DNA of 64,000 bases. Source: Archivesica marissinica (lineage: Eukaryota > Mollusca > Bivalvia > Venerida > Vesicomyidae). Shown here one piece after another: positions 47,560-61,700 of this stretch (positions within the stretch are counted from its first letter, which is position 1; each line of letters begins with the position of its first letter). Under the pieces are notes generated by a model. The model was not told the origin of the DNA, did no database searches, and saw only the letters and a program-made list of their open reading frames with translations. A program made the translations under genes and the position numbers. The stretch spans positions 31,844,067-31,908,066 of the forward strand of contig CM026401.1 of NCBI GenBank assembly GCA_014843695.1, written 5' to 3'.

Positions 47560-49400
47560 ATAAGTAAGTACGAATGAATAAACATCAAGTAAATACGATT
47601 TAACAAACAGCAAGTAATCATACGAATGAATATACAGAGTATGTGAAAATGAACAAACAGCAAGAAAATTCGAGTGAATAAACAGAGTGCATGACAATGA
47701 ATATACAGCAAGTAAATACGATTTAACAAACAGCAAGTAAACATACGAATGAATATACAGAGTATGTGAAAATGAACAAACAGCAAGAAAATTCGAGTGA
47801 ATAAACAGAGTGCATGCCAATGAATATACAGCAAGTAAATACGAGTGAATAAACAGAGTGCATGACAATGAATATACAGCAAGTAAATACGAGTGAATAA
47901 ACAGAGTGCATGACAATGAATATACAGTAAGCTAATACGAATGAGTAAACAGAGTGCATGACAATGAATATACACTAAGCTAATACGAATGAATAAACAG
48001 AGTGCATGACAATAAATATACACTAAGCTAATATGAGTGAATAAACAGAGTGCATGCCAATGAATATACAGTAAGCTAATACGAGTGAATAAACAGAAAG
48101 ACAATACGAGTGAATAAACAGAGTACATGACAATGAATATACAGTAAGCTAATACGAATGAATAAACAGAGTGCATACCAATGAATATACAGTAAGCTGA
48201 TACGAGTGAATAAACAGAAAGACAATACGAGTGAATAAACAGAGTGCATGACAATGAATATACAGTAAGCTAATACGAATGAATAAACAGAGTGCATACC
48301 AATGAATATACAGTAAGCTAATACGAGTGAATAAACAGAGTACATGCCAATGAATATACAGTAAGCTAATACGAGTAAATAAACAGAGTGCATACCAATG
48401 AATATACAGTAAGCTAATACGAGTGAATAAACAGAAAGACAATACGAGTGAATAAACAGAAAGACAATACGAGTGAATAATCAGAGTGCATGCCAATGAA
48501 TATACAGCAAGTAAAAATTCGAATGAATAAACAGAGTGCATGCCAATGGATAAACAGAGTGCATGCCATTGAATAAACAGAGTGCATGCCAATGAATAAA
48601 CAGAGTGCATGCCAATGAATAAACAGAGTGCATGCCATTGAATAAACAGAGTGCATGCCAATGAATAAACAGAGTGCATGCCATTGAATAAACAGAGTGC
48701 ATGCCAATGAATAAACAGAGTGCATGCCAATGAATATACAGCAAGTAAAATTCGAATGAATAAACAGAGTGCATGCCAATGAATAAACAGAGTGCATGCC
48801 AATGAATAAACAGAGTACATGCCAATGAATAAACAGAGTGCATGCCAATGGATAAACAGAGTGCATGCCATTGAATAAACAGAGTGCATGCCAATGAATA
48901 AACAGAGTGCATGCCAATGAATATACAGCAAGTAAAATTCGAATGAATAAACAGAGTGCATGCCAATGAATAAACAGAGTGCATGCTATACAGCAAGTAA
49001 ACATTCGAATGAATAAACAGAGTGCATGCCAATGAATAAACAGAGTGCATGCCAATGGATAAATAGAGTACATGCCAATGGATAAACAGAGTGCATGCCA
49101 ATGAATAAACAGAGTGCATGCCAATGAATATACAGCAAGTAAAATTCGAATGAATAAACAGAGTGCATACCAATGAATAAACAGAGTGCATGCCAATGAA
49201 TAAACAGAGTGCATGCCAATGAATAAACAGAGTACATGCCAATGAATAAACAGAGTACATGCCAATGAATAAACAGAGTGCATGCCAATGAATAAACAGA
49301 GTACATGCCAATGAATAAACAGAGTACATGCCAATGAATAAACAGAGTGCATGCCAATGAATAAACAGTAAGAAAATACGAGTGAATAACAAGCAAGTAA
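47560..49400. repeat. 23-bp tandem array with longer composite units
   Basis: Simple monomer gaataaacagagtgcatgcc + aat dominates 48530-49370. In 47560-48500 it alternates with atatacagcaagtaa and agctaatacga spacers. Since 23 is not a multiple of three, three monomers make 23 codons and all frames stay open. Confidence 0.94.
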
Positions 49401-49714
49401 ATACGAGTGACTATCCCCCTATATCCCGGTAACGAGATGTATTTGTCTTGCTGTGCAATCTTCCCCGTCGTATTTATGAGAAACTTCCATAATGGGAAAC
49501 AGGCGCGCAGTTTCTAAGAAATGAATGTAAAATTAGATTTCGGTCGATACGTTTGTCATTTTGCCCGAAATTATTCACAGGATGATAAACGGATTATGAT
49601 AACTAAGAATCTCTTCAAGAATTTCCCAGTACTACATATGAGTAACAATCACGATAGTTGGGTGCGCAAATTGTCATTTATGATCTAGTGACTTATTCCT
49701 CTGTCTATTTGCAG
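49401..49714. other. Upstream flank of the membrane-protein gene
   Basis: No promoter element could be recognised; the transcription start is presumably further upstream because exon 1 begins at a splice acceptor. Confidence 0.4.
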
Positions 49715-49719
49715 CTGCC

Positions 49720-49785
49720 ATGCTGTCAGAGGACACACGATCCGTAGAGGAACATTCTTATGATGTTGAGTACACACAAATGCAA
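49720..49785 (+). CDS. Membrane-protein exon 1 (start codon)
   Basis: Acceptor tctatttgcag ends at 49714, so a 5' UTR exon lies upstream. ATG at 49720 opens MLSEDTRSVEEHSYDVEYTQ. Donor caa/gtaagt at 49786, phase 0. Confidence 0.7.
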
Positions 49786-52700
49786 GTAAGTTTGTTTTTT
49801 TATATATACTTTATTTATTTTACAACGATTGCGAAGCAAGTTTTAACAACTTATATTAATCATTCTCGTTGGCGAGGATGAAAGCGTATAATTATGTGGT
49901 CATTCATGTGGGAGGAAACCGGAGTACCCGGAGAAACCCACCTGTCCGATCTGGCGACCATCGTACCATCTCACATACCTCCCAAGTAAGTTGTTCCTGC
50001 TTTATAAAAAACAACCTTATTAGTGCATGTATCGTAAAATCAAGTTATTTTTCTTTTAGTTTCATTTTTAGGTTTGTAGGTGCACCAACAGCTTAATGCA
50101 TATGGCGACTCTCCGGATTCCCCTTTAAGCACTAGTTTAGCCACGGACAAACACAATGGTAGAACCACCAACAATCCGCAACACAACTCGATAGCTTTCT
50201 CACATGAAATAAATCGACAGCACAGTCGGATTCTAACGTGCAGCAATGATGTACAAGTGAATTGAATTCGACGATCGTAACAAGTCGGCCACAATTACGG
50301 AGGTCCCTTAAACTGAACACACGTGATCATATCCGATTCTGACTAATGAAATGCATTGTTGAAATTCAGATTACACCAACCCCAAGTATGCCCAGGCACT
50401 GAAAGCACGGGTCTGCAGATTGTCATAGACAATGAAAAATCGAAATAGGCGAAAAGTGCAACATAAATCACCATGCGATCATATACATGAGTAAATAAAG
50501 AATCTTATATAGTCTCAATTTTCTCAATTTTGTATCATTTTGAAAATTACGTCTCTGAAAATAATATAAAAAATATCGAAATTTAAAAGATCATTAAAAT
50601 GCGTGCACCACCTATGTTCTATGATTCAAACTGTCCCCATCCAGCCCCTCCGGAAGTTCGGTGTTAAACTATTAGTCGTGGCGACATATTCAAAATGGAC
50701 ACTACTCCACTGCTAGGCACAACCGCTTGGGATCTGGACAAATGGTTTCGGGTTCAAAACCACAATTTTTTAAAGAACATTTTGATACACCATAGGCTTG
50801 AAACTTGCTAAATCTACATTCTAACATTACTTGATATTGTGTTCCTATAGACAAAAACCACCACCACCACCACCACCACCACCACCACCACCACCACCAC
50901 CACCACCACCACCACCACCACCACCACCACCACCACCACGCGATTGTTTATTTATCGTTGTAGCGGTTGCCCATATGGACGACGGCCAACCCAACAATAC
51001 CTGTCCTGGGCACAGTCTCCAGCGGTTAACCAGTAGTTGGTGCACCAACCACCGTGAGAAACTGCCAACTTGTTCATATAAAGAGACACGGTCCGAGTGC
51101 GAATAAAACACGGTTTGGAGTTCTGATACGTAGGAATTAACCACACAGGCCGTAACATGTAATAATTTTGCACTGATTAAGAAACACGCATGCGCACATT
51201 TGTCATATGTGTTGTTCTGCTTAGTGAGGTGTGCTATTGAAGTATTGTGCTATGGAATGTGCTAATGTGCTTTATAAATATGCTCATTTCAAACTGGTAC
51301 ACCTGATTTTACAGATAGAGTCCATGAAAACAACATGTTCCTTATACAGTGTGTCGTCTGGCTCTCTGCCTTCTCACTTCCGGTCTATCACCCCCAAACC
51401 GGAAGTCCATTTCACCATAGAACACGATGCGTGTAAACAACCACCGAGGTGCGGCACAAGGACTGTTTACATAATACTTGCAGCAATTTTCATTGTGTCG
51501 TCGTCTGTCGCTATAGCCGTGACGGTGCATGAGATACGAGAGATCCAGAAGGAGTCAGCTGCACTTCCCGTCACACACTCACTAGTTCCGGTAAGATAAA
51601 TCTCACTGAGGAAGCTCAATCACTATGCTGTCCATATTTCTATCAGTGTGATAAATCTATGTTGGTTAGCTTATGCTGTGCATGTAGTTTGTCTGGATTT
51701 AGTTAACATTCGTCCTCAAATCATGGTTCCGTGCTATCGGTGTTTTACTTCACTTGTCCGAACACTAGCCGCCGTTATATCACCGTCACTGTAATTTCTA
51801 GCGCCATCATCATTGTCACTTCATATGTCTGCTTCATCACAATCGATAGTTAACTTGTATCGATATTGTACTTGATGGTTTCATCGTCATGTCACAAAAC
51901 GTTCTAATTTCTCTCCCATCCCTATCATCCTCCCTCTCCCACTCCCCTCGACAACGTTAATTCACCTCTATCGGCATTGCAAGTGTGCTTGCATTAACAT
52001 TTTCGTCATTACACTTGTCAAAATCGTCCAAATGCCACTGTAGTATATTCGCCACTACTAATGATGTTTCTAGCCCCATCATCAGCATAGCTTATCTGTT
52101 ACGCCTCGTCACCATCGTCGCAGTCATTCCGTCATTGTTTCTGTTGGGTATTATTTGCGCCATCGGCAACGTCCTTGTACTATCTAGATCCGTCAACACC
52201 ATGTGTGTCGACATCGGTCATTTCATTTATGTTATTTGTATTACGTGGACAGAATAAATAACGTTAAATGAACGTGCACATGGAAAACTCCCCATACAGT
52301 TTTTTCACCGTCGCAATGGTGACTTTACCTTTAGTTTCACTCTCCATCGCAATCGTCGATTCGCTTTCAAGTTCCATCGCCAACTTGACTTTATAGTATC
52401 ACACTCCATTGCATTCGTGCGCTGACTTTCAATAGTCGACGTCATCGTCCCTTCACTTCCACGCTGCGTCGACATCGACCTTTCATTTTTCACCATTCAT
52501 TTACATTATTCGTCGCCAACTTATCTTTGCTGTCTCGTTCCATCGTCTCCTAACTTTCTGCATGGCTTCTTCGTCATTGTCAACGCTCGCTACATTGCAC
52601 CCGCGTCTCTAACGGTATTTCATTTATTTCAGAGTTATATGCATTTAAACGACACTGAGAACGATACGACAACATTAGCTGACTTGGAGGCGGCAGATAG

Positions 52701-55700
52701 AGGTATCAGCTCTTATATTGATTTTCTCTCCCAGTCTTCAATCCCAGCCATATAACAACTGTCTTACACCACACAATGACATGTCTCTGACATGTCCATT
52801 TATTACGATATCCAATTCTAGTAGGCAGTGTCGCGTCTTGAACAGTTTCTGAACACTTCTTATGGCAGGCTCAGCTAATGTATAAGCACATATATATTAC
52901 AGGATCAACTAATGTCACGCACGCAGGTACACCCGCACACATATATATATTGCAGGATCAGCTAATGTATATACACATATATATTACAGGATCAACTAAT
53001 GTCACACACGCACGTACACCCGCACACATATATATATTGCAGGATCAGCTAATGTATATACACATATATATTACAGGATCAACTAATGTCACGCACGCAA
53101 CGTACACCCGCACACACATATATATTACAGGATCAACTAATGTCACGCACGCACGTACACCCGCACACATATATATATTGCAGGATCAGCTAATGTCACG
53201 CCGCACGTACAAACCCCGCACACATATATATATTGCAGGATCAGCTAATGTCACGCACGCACGTACACCCGCACACATATATATTGCAGGATCAGCTAAT
53301 GTCACGCACGCACGTACACCCGCACACATATATAATTGCAGGCTCAGCTAATGTCACGCACGCACGTACACCCCACACATATATATATTGCAGGATCAGC
53401 TAATGTCACGCACGCACGTACACCCGCACACATATATATATTGCAGGATCAGCTAATGTCACGCACGCACGTACACCCGCACACATATATATATATTGCA
53501 GGATCAGCTAATGTCACGCACGCACGTACACCCCACACATATATATATTGCAGGATCAGCTAATGTCACGCACGCACGTACCCCGCACACAATATATATT
53601 GCAGGATCAGCTAATGTCACGCACGCCGTACACCCGCACACATATATATATTGCAGGATCAGCTAATGTATATACACATATATATTACAGGATCAACTAA
53701 TGTCACGCACGCACGTACACCCGCACACATATATATATTGCAGGATCAGCTAATGTATATACACATATATATGGTGGGATCAGCAAATGTATAAACACAA
53801 ATATATATGTATGTATATGGCACGATCAGCATATGTATTGACACATATATCAGGCAGGATCAGTTAGTGTATTTATAACACCTATATATGGCAAGATCGG
53901 CTAATGTATAAACACATATATATGGCAGGATAGACTAATGTATAAGCACCTATATATGGCAGGATCGGCTAATGTATAAACACAAACAAACAACAAACAC
54001 CTATATATGTCAGGATAGCAACAAAACACCAAACAAACAACAAAACACCAAACAAACAACAAAACACCTATATATCAGGATAGCTAATGCATAACACAAA
54101 CAAACAAAAACACCTATATATGGCAGGATAGGCTAATGCATAAACACCTATATATGGCAGGATAGGCTAATGTATAAACACCTATATATGGCAGGATAGG
54201 CTAATGCATAAACACCTATATATGGCAGGATATGCTAATGCATAAACACCTATATATGGCAGGATAGGCTAATGCATAAACACCTATATATGTCAGGATA
54301 GGCTAATGCATAAACACCTATATATGGCAGGATAGGCTAATGCATAAACACCTATATATGGCAGGATAGGCTAATGTATAAACACCTATATATGGCAGGA
54401 TAGGCTAATGCATAAACACCTATATATGGCAGGATATGCTAATGCATAAACACCTATATATGGCAGGATAGGCTAATGCATAAACACCTATATATGTCAG
54501 GATAGGCTAATGCATAAACACCTATATATGGCAGGATAGGCTAATGCATAAACACCTATATATGGCAGGATTGGCTAATGTATAAACACCTATATATGGC
54601 AGGATAGGCTAATGCATAAACACCTATGTATGGCAGGATAGGCTAGTGCATAAACACCTATATATGGCAGGATAGGCTAATGTATAAACACCTATATATG
54701 GCAGGATAGGCTAGTGCATAAACACCTATGTATGGCAGGATAGGCTAGTGCATAAACACCTATATATGGCAGGATCGACTAATGTATAAACACCTATATA
54801 TGGCAGGATAGGTTAATGTATGAACACTTATATATGGCAGGATAGGCTAATGCATAAACACCTATATATGGTAGGATAGGCTGTGTGTTGAGGGTATAAA
54901 TACGTTACCTAATGCTATTTAGATGTTGGAAGGCTGTGAGTTGAGGGTATAAATACGTTACCTAATGCTATTTAGATGTTGGATGGCTGTGAGTTGAGGG
55001 TATAAATACGTTACCTAATGCTATTTAGATGTTGGAAGGCTGTGAGTTGAGGGTATAAATACGTTACCTAATGCTATTTAGATGTTGGAAGGCTGTGAGT
55101 TGAGGGTATAAATACGTTACCTAATGCTAGTTAGATGTTGGATGGCTGTGAGTTGAGGGTATACATACATGACCTAATGCTATTTAGATGTTGGAAGGCT
55201 GTGAGTTGAGGGTATAAATACGTGACCTAATGCTATTTAGATGTTGGAAGGCTGTGAGTTGAGGGTATAAATACGTGACCTAATGCTATTTAGATGTTGG
55301 AAGTCTGTGAGTTGAGGGTATAAATACGTTACCTATTTAGATGTTGGAAGGCTGTGAGTTGAGGGTATAAATACATGACCTAATGCTATTTAGATGTTGG
55401 AAGGCTGTGAGTTGAGGGTATAAATACGTTACCTTTTAGATGTTGAAGGCTGTGAGTTGAGGTATAAATACAGACCTAATGCTATTTAGATGTTGGAAGG
55501 CTGTGAGTTGAGGGTATAAATACATGACCTAATGCTATTTAGATGTTGGAAGGCTGTGAGTTGAGGGTATAAATACATGACCTAATGCTATTTAGATGTT
55601 GGAAGGCTGTGAGTTGAGGGTATAAATACGTTACCTATTTAGATGTTGGAAGGCTGTGAGTTGAGGGTATAAATACATGACCTAATGCTATTTAGATGTT

Positions 55701-58700
55701 GGAAGGCTGTGAGTTGAGGGTATAAATACGTTACCTATTTAGATGTTGGAAGGCTGTGAGTTGAGGGTATAAATACTGACCTAATGCTATTTAGATGTTG
55801 GATGGCTGTGAGTTGAGGGTATAAATACATGACCTAATGCTATTTAGATGTTGGAAGTCTGTGAGTTGAGGGTATAAATACGTTACCTAATGCTATTTAG
55901 ATGTTGGAAGGCTGTGAGTTGAGGGTATAAATACGTGACCTAATGCTATTTAGATGTTGGAAGTCTGTGAGTTGAGGGTATAAATACGTTACCTATTTAG
56001 ATGTTGGAAGGCTGTGAGTTGAGGGTATAAATACATGACCTAATGCTATTTAGATGTTGGAAGTCTGTGAGTTGAGGGTATAAATACATGACCTAATGCT
56101 ATTTAGATGTTGGAAGGCTGTGCGTTGAGGGTATAAATACATGACCTAATGCTATTTAGATGTTGGAAGGCTGTGCGTTGAGGGTATGCATACGTTACCT
56201 ATTTAGATGTTGGAAGGCTGTGAGTTGAGGGTATAAATACATGACCTAATGCTATTTAGATGTTGGAAGGCTGTGCGTTGAGGGTATGCATACGTTACCT
56301 ATTTAGATGTTGGAAGGCTGTGAGTTGAGGGTATAAATACGTTACCTATTTTGGAAAGCTGTGAGACAATGGAACTCATTCTTAACCTATATAGAGAGAT
56401 TGAATGTTTCAGGTTTTGAGGGCCGCAGTGACATTTATTACCTCTATATTTGCAGGAACAATAACAACGGCTTATGTAGAATCACCAAGTGTCGTTGACC
56501 CGAGAACAAACTGTTTTAAAAAGTGCACAATGTATGGAAAGCCCAAGTTCGACTCCCGTTGTGAGGCAGGTTTCTGTGTGTGTAGAGGCAACGACTTTCA
56601 GAAAAACACGTGCTTGCGTAAATATATTTTCTTTATTGTATTATATGTGGAGTTGCGTAGAGAGTTGTATTATATGTGCATATGTAGGTGTGTAGAGAGT
56701 TGTATTATATGTGTACATGTTGATGTGTAGAGAGTTGTATTATATGTGTACATGTTGGTGTGTAGAGAGTTGTATTATATGTGTGCATGTTGGTGTGTAG
56801 AGAGTTGTATTATATGTGTGTTTGTAGGTGTGTAGAGAGTTGTATTATGTGTATATGTTGGTGTGTAGAGAGTTGTATTATATGTGTACATGTTGGTGTG
56901 TAGAGAGTTGTATTATATGTGTACATGTTGGTGTGTAGAGAGTTGTATTATATGTGTACATGTTGGTGTGTAGAGAGTTGTATTATATGTGTACATGTTG
57001 GTGTGTAGAGAGTTGTATTATATGTGTACATGTTGGTGTGTAGAGAGTTATATTATATATGTACATGTTGGTGTGTAGAGAGTTGTATTATATGTGTATA
57101 TGTTGGTGTGTAGAGAGTTGTATTATATGTGTATATGTTGGTGTGTAGAGAGTTGTATTATATGTGTATATGTTGTGTGTAGAGAGTTGTATTATATGTG
57201 TATATGTTGGTGTGTAGAGAGTTGTATTATATGTGCATATGTAGGTGTGTAGAGAGTTGTATTATATGTGTACATGTTGGTGTGTAGAGAGTTGTATTAT
57301 ATGTGTAGATGTAGGTGTGTAGAGAGTTGTATTATATGTGTACATGTTAGTGTGTAGAGAGTTGTATTATATGTGTAAATGTTAGTGTGTAGAGAGTTGT
57401 ATTATATGTGTACATGTTGGTGTGTAGAGAGTTGTATTATATGTGTAGATGTAGGTGTGTAGAGAGTTGTATTATATGTGTACATGTTAGTGTGTAGAGA
57501 GTTGTATTATATGTGTAAATGTTAGTGTGTAGAGAGTTGTATTATATGTGTACATGTTGGTGTGTAGAGAGTTGTATTATATGTGTATATGTTGGTATGT
57601 AGAGAGTTGTTTTATGTGTGTATATGCTGGTGTGTAGAGAGTTGTATTATATGTGTACATGTTGGTGTGTAGAGAGTTGTATTACATGTGTACATGTTGG
57701 TGTGTAGAGAGTTGTATTATATGTGTGCATGTTGGTGTGTAGAGAATTGTATTATATGTGTACATGTTGGTGTGTAGAGAGTTGTAATATATGTGTATAT
57801 ATTGGTGTGTAGAGAGTTGTATTATATGTGCATATGTAGGTATGTAGAGTTGTATTATATGTGTACATGTTGGTGTGTAGAGAGTTGTATTATATGTGTA
57901 CATGTTGGTGTGTATTATATGTGTATATGTTGGTGTGTGGAGAGATGTATTATATGTGTGTATGTAGGTGTGTAGAGTTGTATTATATGTGTATATGTTG
58001 GTGTGTAGAGAGTTGTACTATGTGTGTACATGTTGGTGTGTAGAGAGTTGTATTATATGTGTACATGTTGGTGTGTAGAGAGTTGTATTATATGTGTACA
58101 TGTTGGTGTGTAGAGAGTTGTATTATATGTGTACATGTTGGTGTATAGAGAGTTGTATTATATATCTATTAAGCAGCCATCTGCGCTAAGCAGCCACTTT
58201 CTGTGATTCCCTTGGTTGGTTACTTAAGACAGATTTCATCGTATATACGTGTATACGCTTTCTTTCGTTCTAATCCCTTTCCGTCTACTATTGTTAAATA
58301 TTATGGAAATATTTCATTCCCTGATTACATGTAAAAAGACTGAAATAAATAATGTTTAAACTAAATAAACGTAAAACACACACACACTTGGTTGTGTCTA
58401 GTGCACGTGGCATAATTGAAATCTAATTGTGAGTTGAGATGTTAACGGCCATTAACGTCTTATATTCAGCTTCCGTAGATGGGTGCGTCATAGAGAAAGT
58501 ACCGCATTCACAGACGGCGTTTATCTGGAACTCTGCTGCTACAACGTACAGCTGTAACATACACGCTAACAGCCGACAAACAAGTGATGTATACGTCGTC
58601 GGTATCTATGGCAACCATTTCTCGGAGGCAACAGTGGTGGATATAGAGAGCGACGAAGGCGTGAGAGATGCATTCATTGTTGTACTGGCTAGTCACTATC

Positions 58701-61700
58701 CGGTCAGGTGGAAGCTGAACCACAACAATCTACCCATCTCTGAGATTATCCTGGTAAGTTAACATCTAGGACATTATCCTGCTAAGTTAACATCTCAGAC
58801 ATTATCCTGGTAAGTTACATCTAGGACATTATCCTGGTATGTTAACATCTAGGACATTATCCTGGTAAGTTAACATCTAGGACATTATCCTGGTAAGTTT
58901 TTTTTGTTTGTTTTTTTTTTTCAATTATCACTCTGATAATCCGTTTATTTTTTTACATGTAACAAACATACATACGTACATTGAACATAATATATACATA
59001 ATTATTTGATAAGATAAATTGAAAACATGTCTGTATTCAATGAAGATATGTAATCTGTAAGATAGTATCTAATTCAAATTTGAATTTTTGCAAAAAAGCT
59101 GAAGTTTTTTTTTTACTTACTAAGTGCTGTAACATTGTGGTGAGTTCGTTATGAAAAAGTCGATGTAGAGGATAGAAAAGTGTTCGTTTTTCACTTAAAA
59201 AGTACGATTTATAAGTGCAAAAGCATATAAGATTTAAAATTCTATTTACATCAATATACTGCTTTATTTCGATTTTGTATCCAACTATTAGGAAGTGTAA
59301 TGTCCTCATGCATTTTGATATGCCGCATTTTACAAAAACCGAAGTGATTAAATTCCAAATTGAATCAAGACATTTACAATATATCAACATATGTTCAATA
59401 GTTTCTATTTGATTACAAAATAAGCAATTAGAAGAATCTGATATTCTCCATTTATGTAGAGTGTCTCTTGTCGGGAGTATTCTATGTATAGTTTTGTATT
59501 TGAACTGTTTAACACGGTTATCTATTAGTTGATTGAGTATGTTGTAGTAAACGTTCCAATTGATTCGAGAATTTAGGGTGTGTTCCCAATATCTATGTAT
59601 GTAAGGCTTGCAGAATTTGTACTTAAGCAATGTTCTGTATATGTTTTTATTTGTCATATCAGTGAATTTGATTTTTAGGTCTAGACTTATCGACAGGCTA
59701 GTTTTGACTTTAGTCATAACTGAGTTATTTGTTTTCAGTATGTTTCTCCATGAGCAGGGAATCGACTTTAAAACTCTATTGAATTCTGATAGCCAATTAG
59801 TTTTATTTTTAAGTTTTAGAAACGTGTGTTGCTCTTGTATGTGACCATTTTCGCCTATTAGATCATTTAAGAATAATATTCCAGAGTCGATCCAATGTTT
59901 AAAGATTAAATTCTTTCCATTAAGTAATATGTGTTTATTTCCCCATACAATTTCTTTTCTGATGTAAAAATTGTTGGGAAAATGTTTATGTTTATTATTG
60001 ACTTCAGACCAAATTGATACGATGTCAGTATAGAACGATGGAATTTTGTATTTTACTTGTGGTAAAGTTTTCGGCGAGTTATAATTCATGTAAAATATCA
60101 GGAAATTTGTACCGAACTGGTCTAAAAAGAAGTGAGGAATACATTTCCAGTTAGCGATTTCGTTGTTTAATAGATGTTGTATCCATTTAATTTTAATAGA
60201 TTTCATGTAAGTTTCAATGTCTATCATTCCTAAACCACCTTCTTCGCGATTGCCAATAAGCGTTGTTCTCTTGATTTTCTCTCTCTTGCCATTCCATAAG
60301 AAATCGAACAACATTGAATTTATTTTGTTAATGATATGTTTTGGTGCGACCAATGATTGTAGAAGGTATGTGAATTTTGGAATTAATAATGTTTTGATTA
60401 TCTGAATTTTTCCGTAGAATGTTAAATACCGTTTTTGCCAATTTTTTATTGTATCTGCACATTGTTGTAGTCTATTTTCCCAATTAAGATTTTCACATTT
60501 AACTTTATCATGACCGAAGTATATTCCTAAAGCTTTAATAGGGTTTTCACTCCAACTGATGTTGAATATGTTTTTACTTTTAGCTTTTGATGCACCAATC
60601 CAAAGTCCTGAGGTTTTGTTTTTATTTAGTTTTAATCCTGAAAAGTTTCCGAGTTCATATATTATTTTAAGTGCTTGCTCGATGTCATTTTCATCTTTAA
60701 GGAACAAAGTTGTATCATCTGCCAACTGAGATATTTTTAAAGCATGTGTTTTATTGTTTACTTTTACTGATATGCCTTTAATAATGTCACAGGATCTTAT
60801 TTTAATTGCAAGAATTTCTGCTACTATGATGAATAAAAGTGCAGACAGAGGACATCCTTGCCTGACGCCTCTGCTGATTGCAAACATGTTACATTTCCAA
60901 CCATTATTGATGATACAAGAATTTATGTCTTTGTATAAAGTTTTTACCCAGTTTATAAAGTTTGTTTTGAAACCAAAATGTTTAATGACTTCAAGAAGTG
61001 ATGCCCATTCGAGTGTATCGAAAGCTTTTCGAAAATCTAGAAACAGAATGGCACCATCTATCTCAAATATATCAGTGTAGTCTATGATGTCTTGAATTTG
61101 TCTGATGTTAAATCCAATAAATCTATTTTTGATGTAACCCTGTTGATCTAGACTTATGATTTTGGGTAACACTTTTTGGATACGTTTCGCAAGAGTACGA
61201 GCAGCTATTTTGTAATCTGTGTTGAGTAATGATATAGGTCTCCAATTTTCGATGTTTTCCGGGTCTCCTTTTTTAAAGATTAAAAATATTATGCTTTGCT
61301 TTTGAGTTCTTGACATTTCTGTTTTCATATAACAGTTATTTAAAGTATTTGTTACGAGGTTACCTATTTTAGGCCAACATATTTTATAGAATTCAGCTGT
61401 TAGACCGTCGCTTCCGCGACTTTTATTAATCTTAAGATCTTCAACTGATTGTTTACATTCTTCAAAAGTGAAAAGTCCTTCACAAATGTCTGCTTCCTCG
61501 TTAGTAAGTTTTTTCCTGGTAAGTTAACATCTAGGACAGTATCCTGGTAAGATAACATCTAGGACATTATCCTGGTAAGTTAACATCTAGGACATTATCC
61601 TGGTAAGTTAACATCTAGGACATTATCCTGGTATGTTAACATCTAGGACAGTATCCTGGTAAGTTAACATCTAGGACATTATCCTGGTAAGTTAACATCT

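Noticed and set aside
47550..49396. Minus-strand frames that look like hydrophobic membrane proteins
   Set aside because: All three frames give cyclic peptides of the 23-bp repeat; no unique sequence is attached.
50831..51144. Poly-Pro / poly-Gly protein
   Set aside because: Translation of the (ACC)n microsatellite joined to a SINE.
52878..53563. Frames with HIYITGSTNV repeats
   Set aside because: Artefact of the intronic array, interrupted wherever small indels occur.
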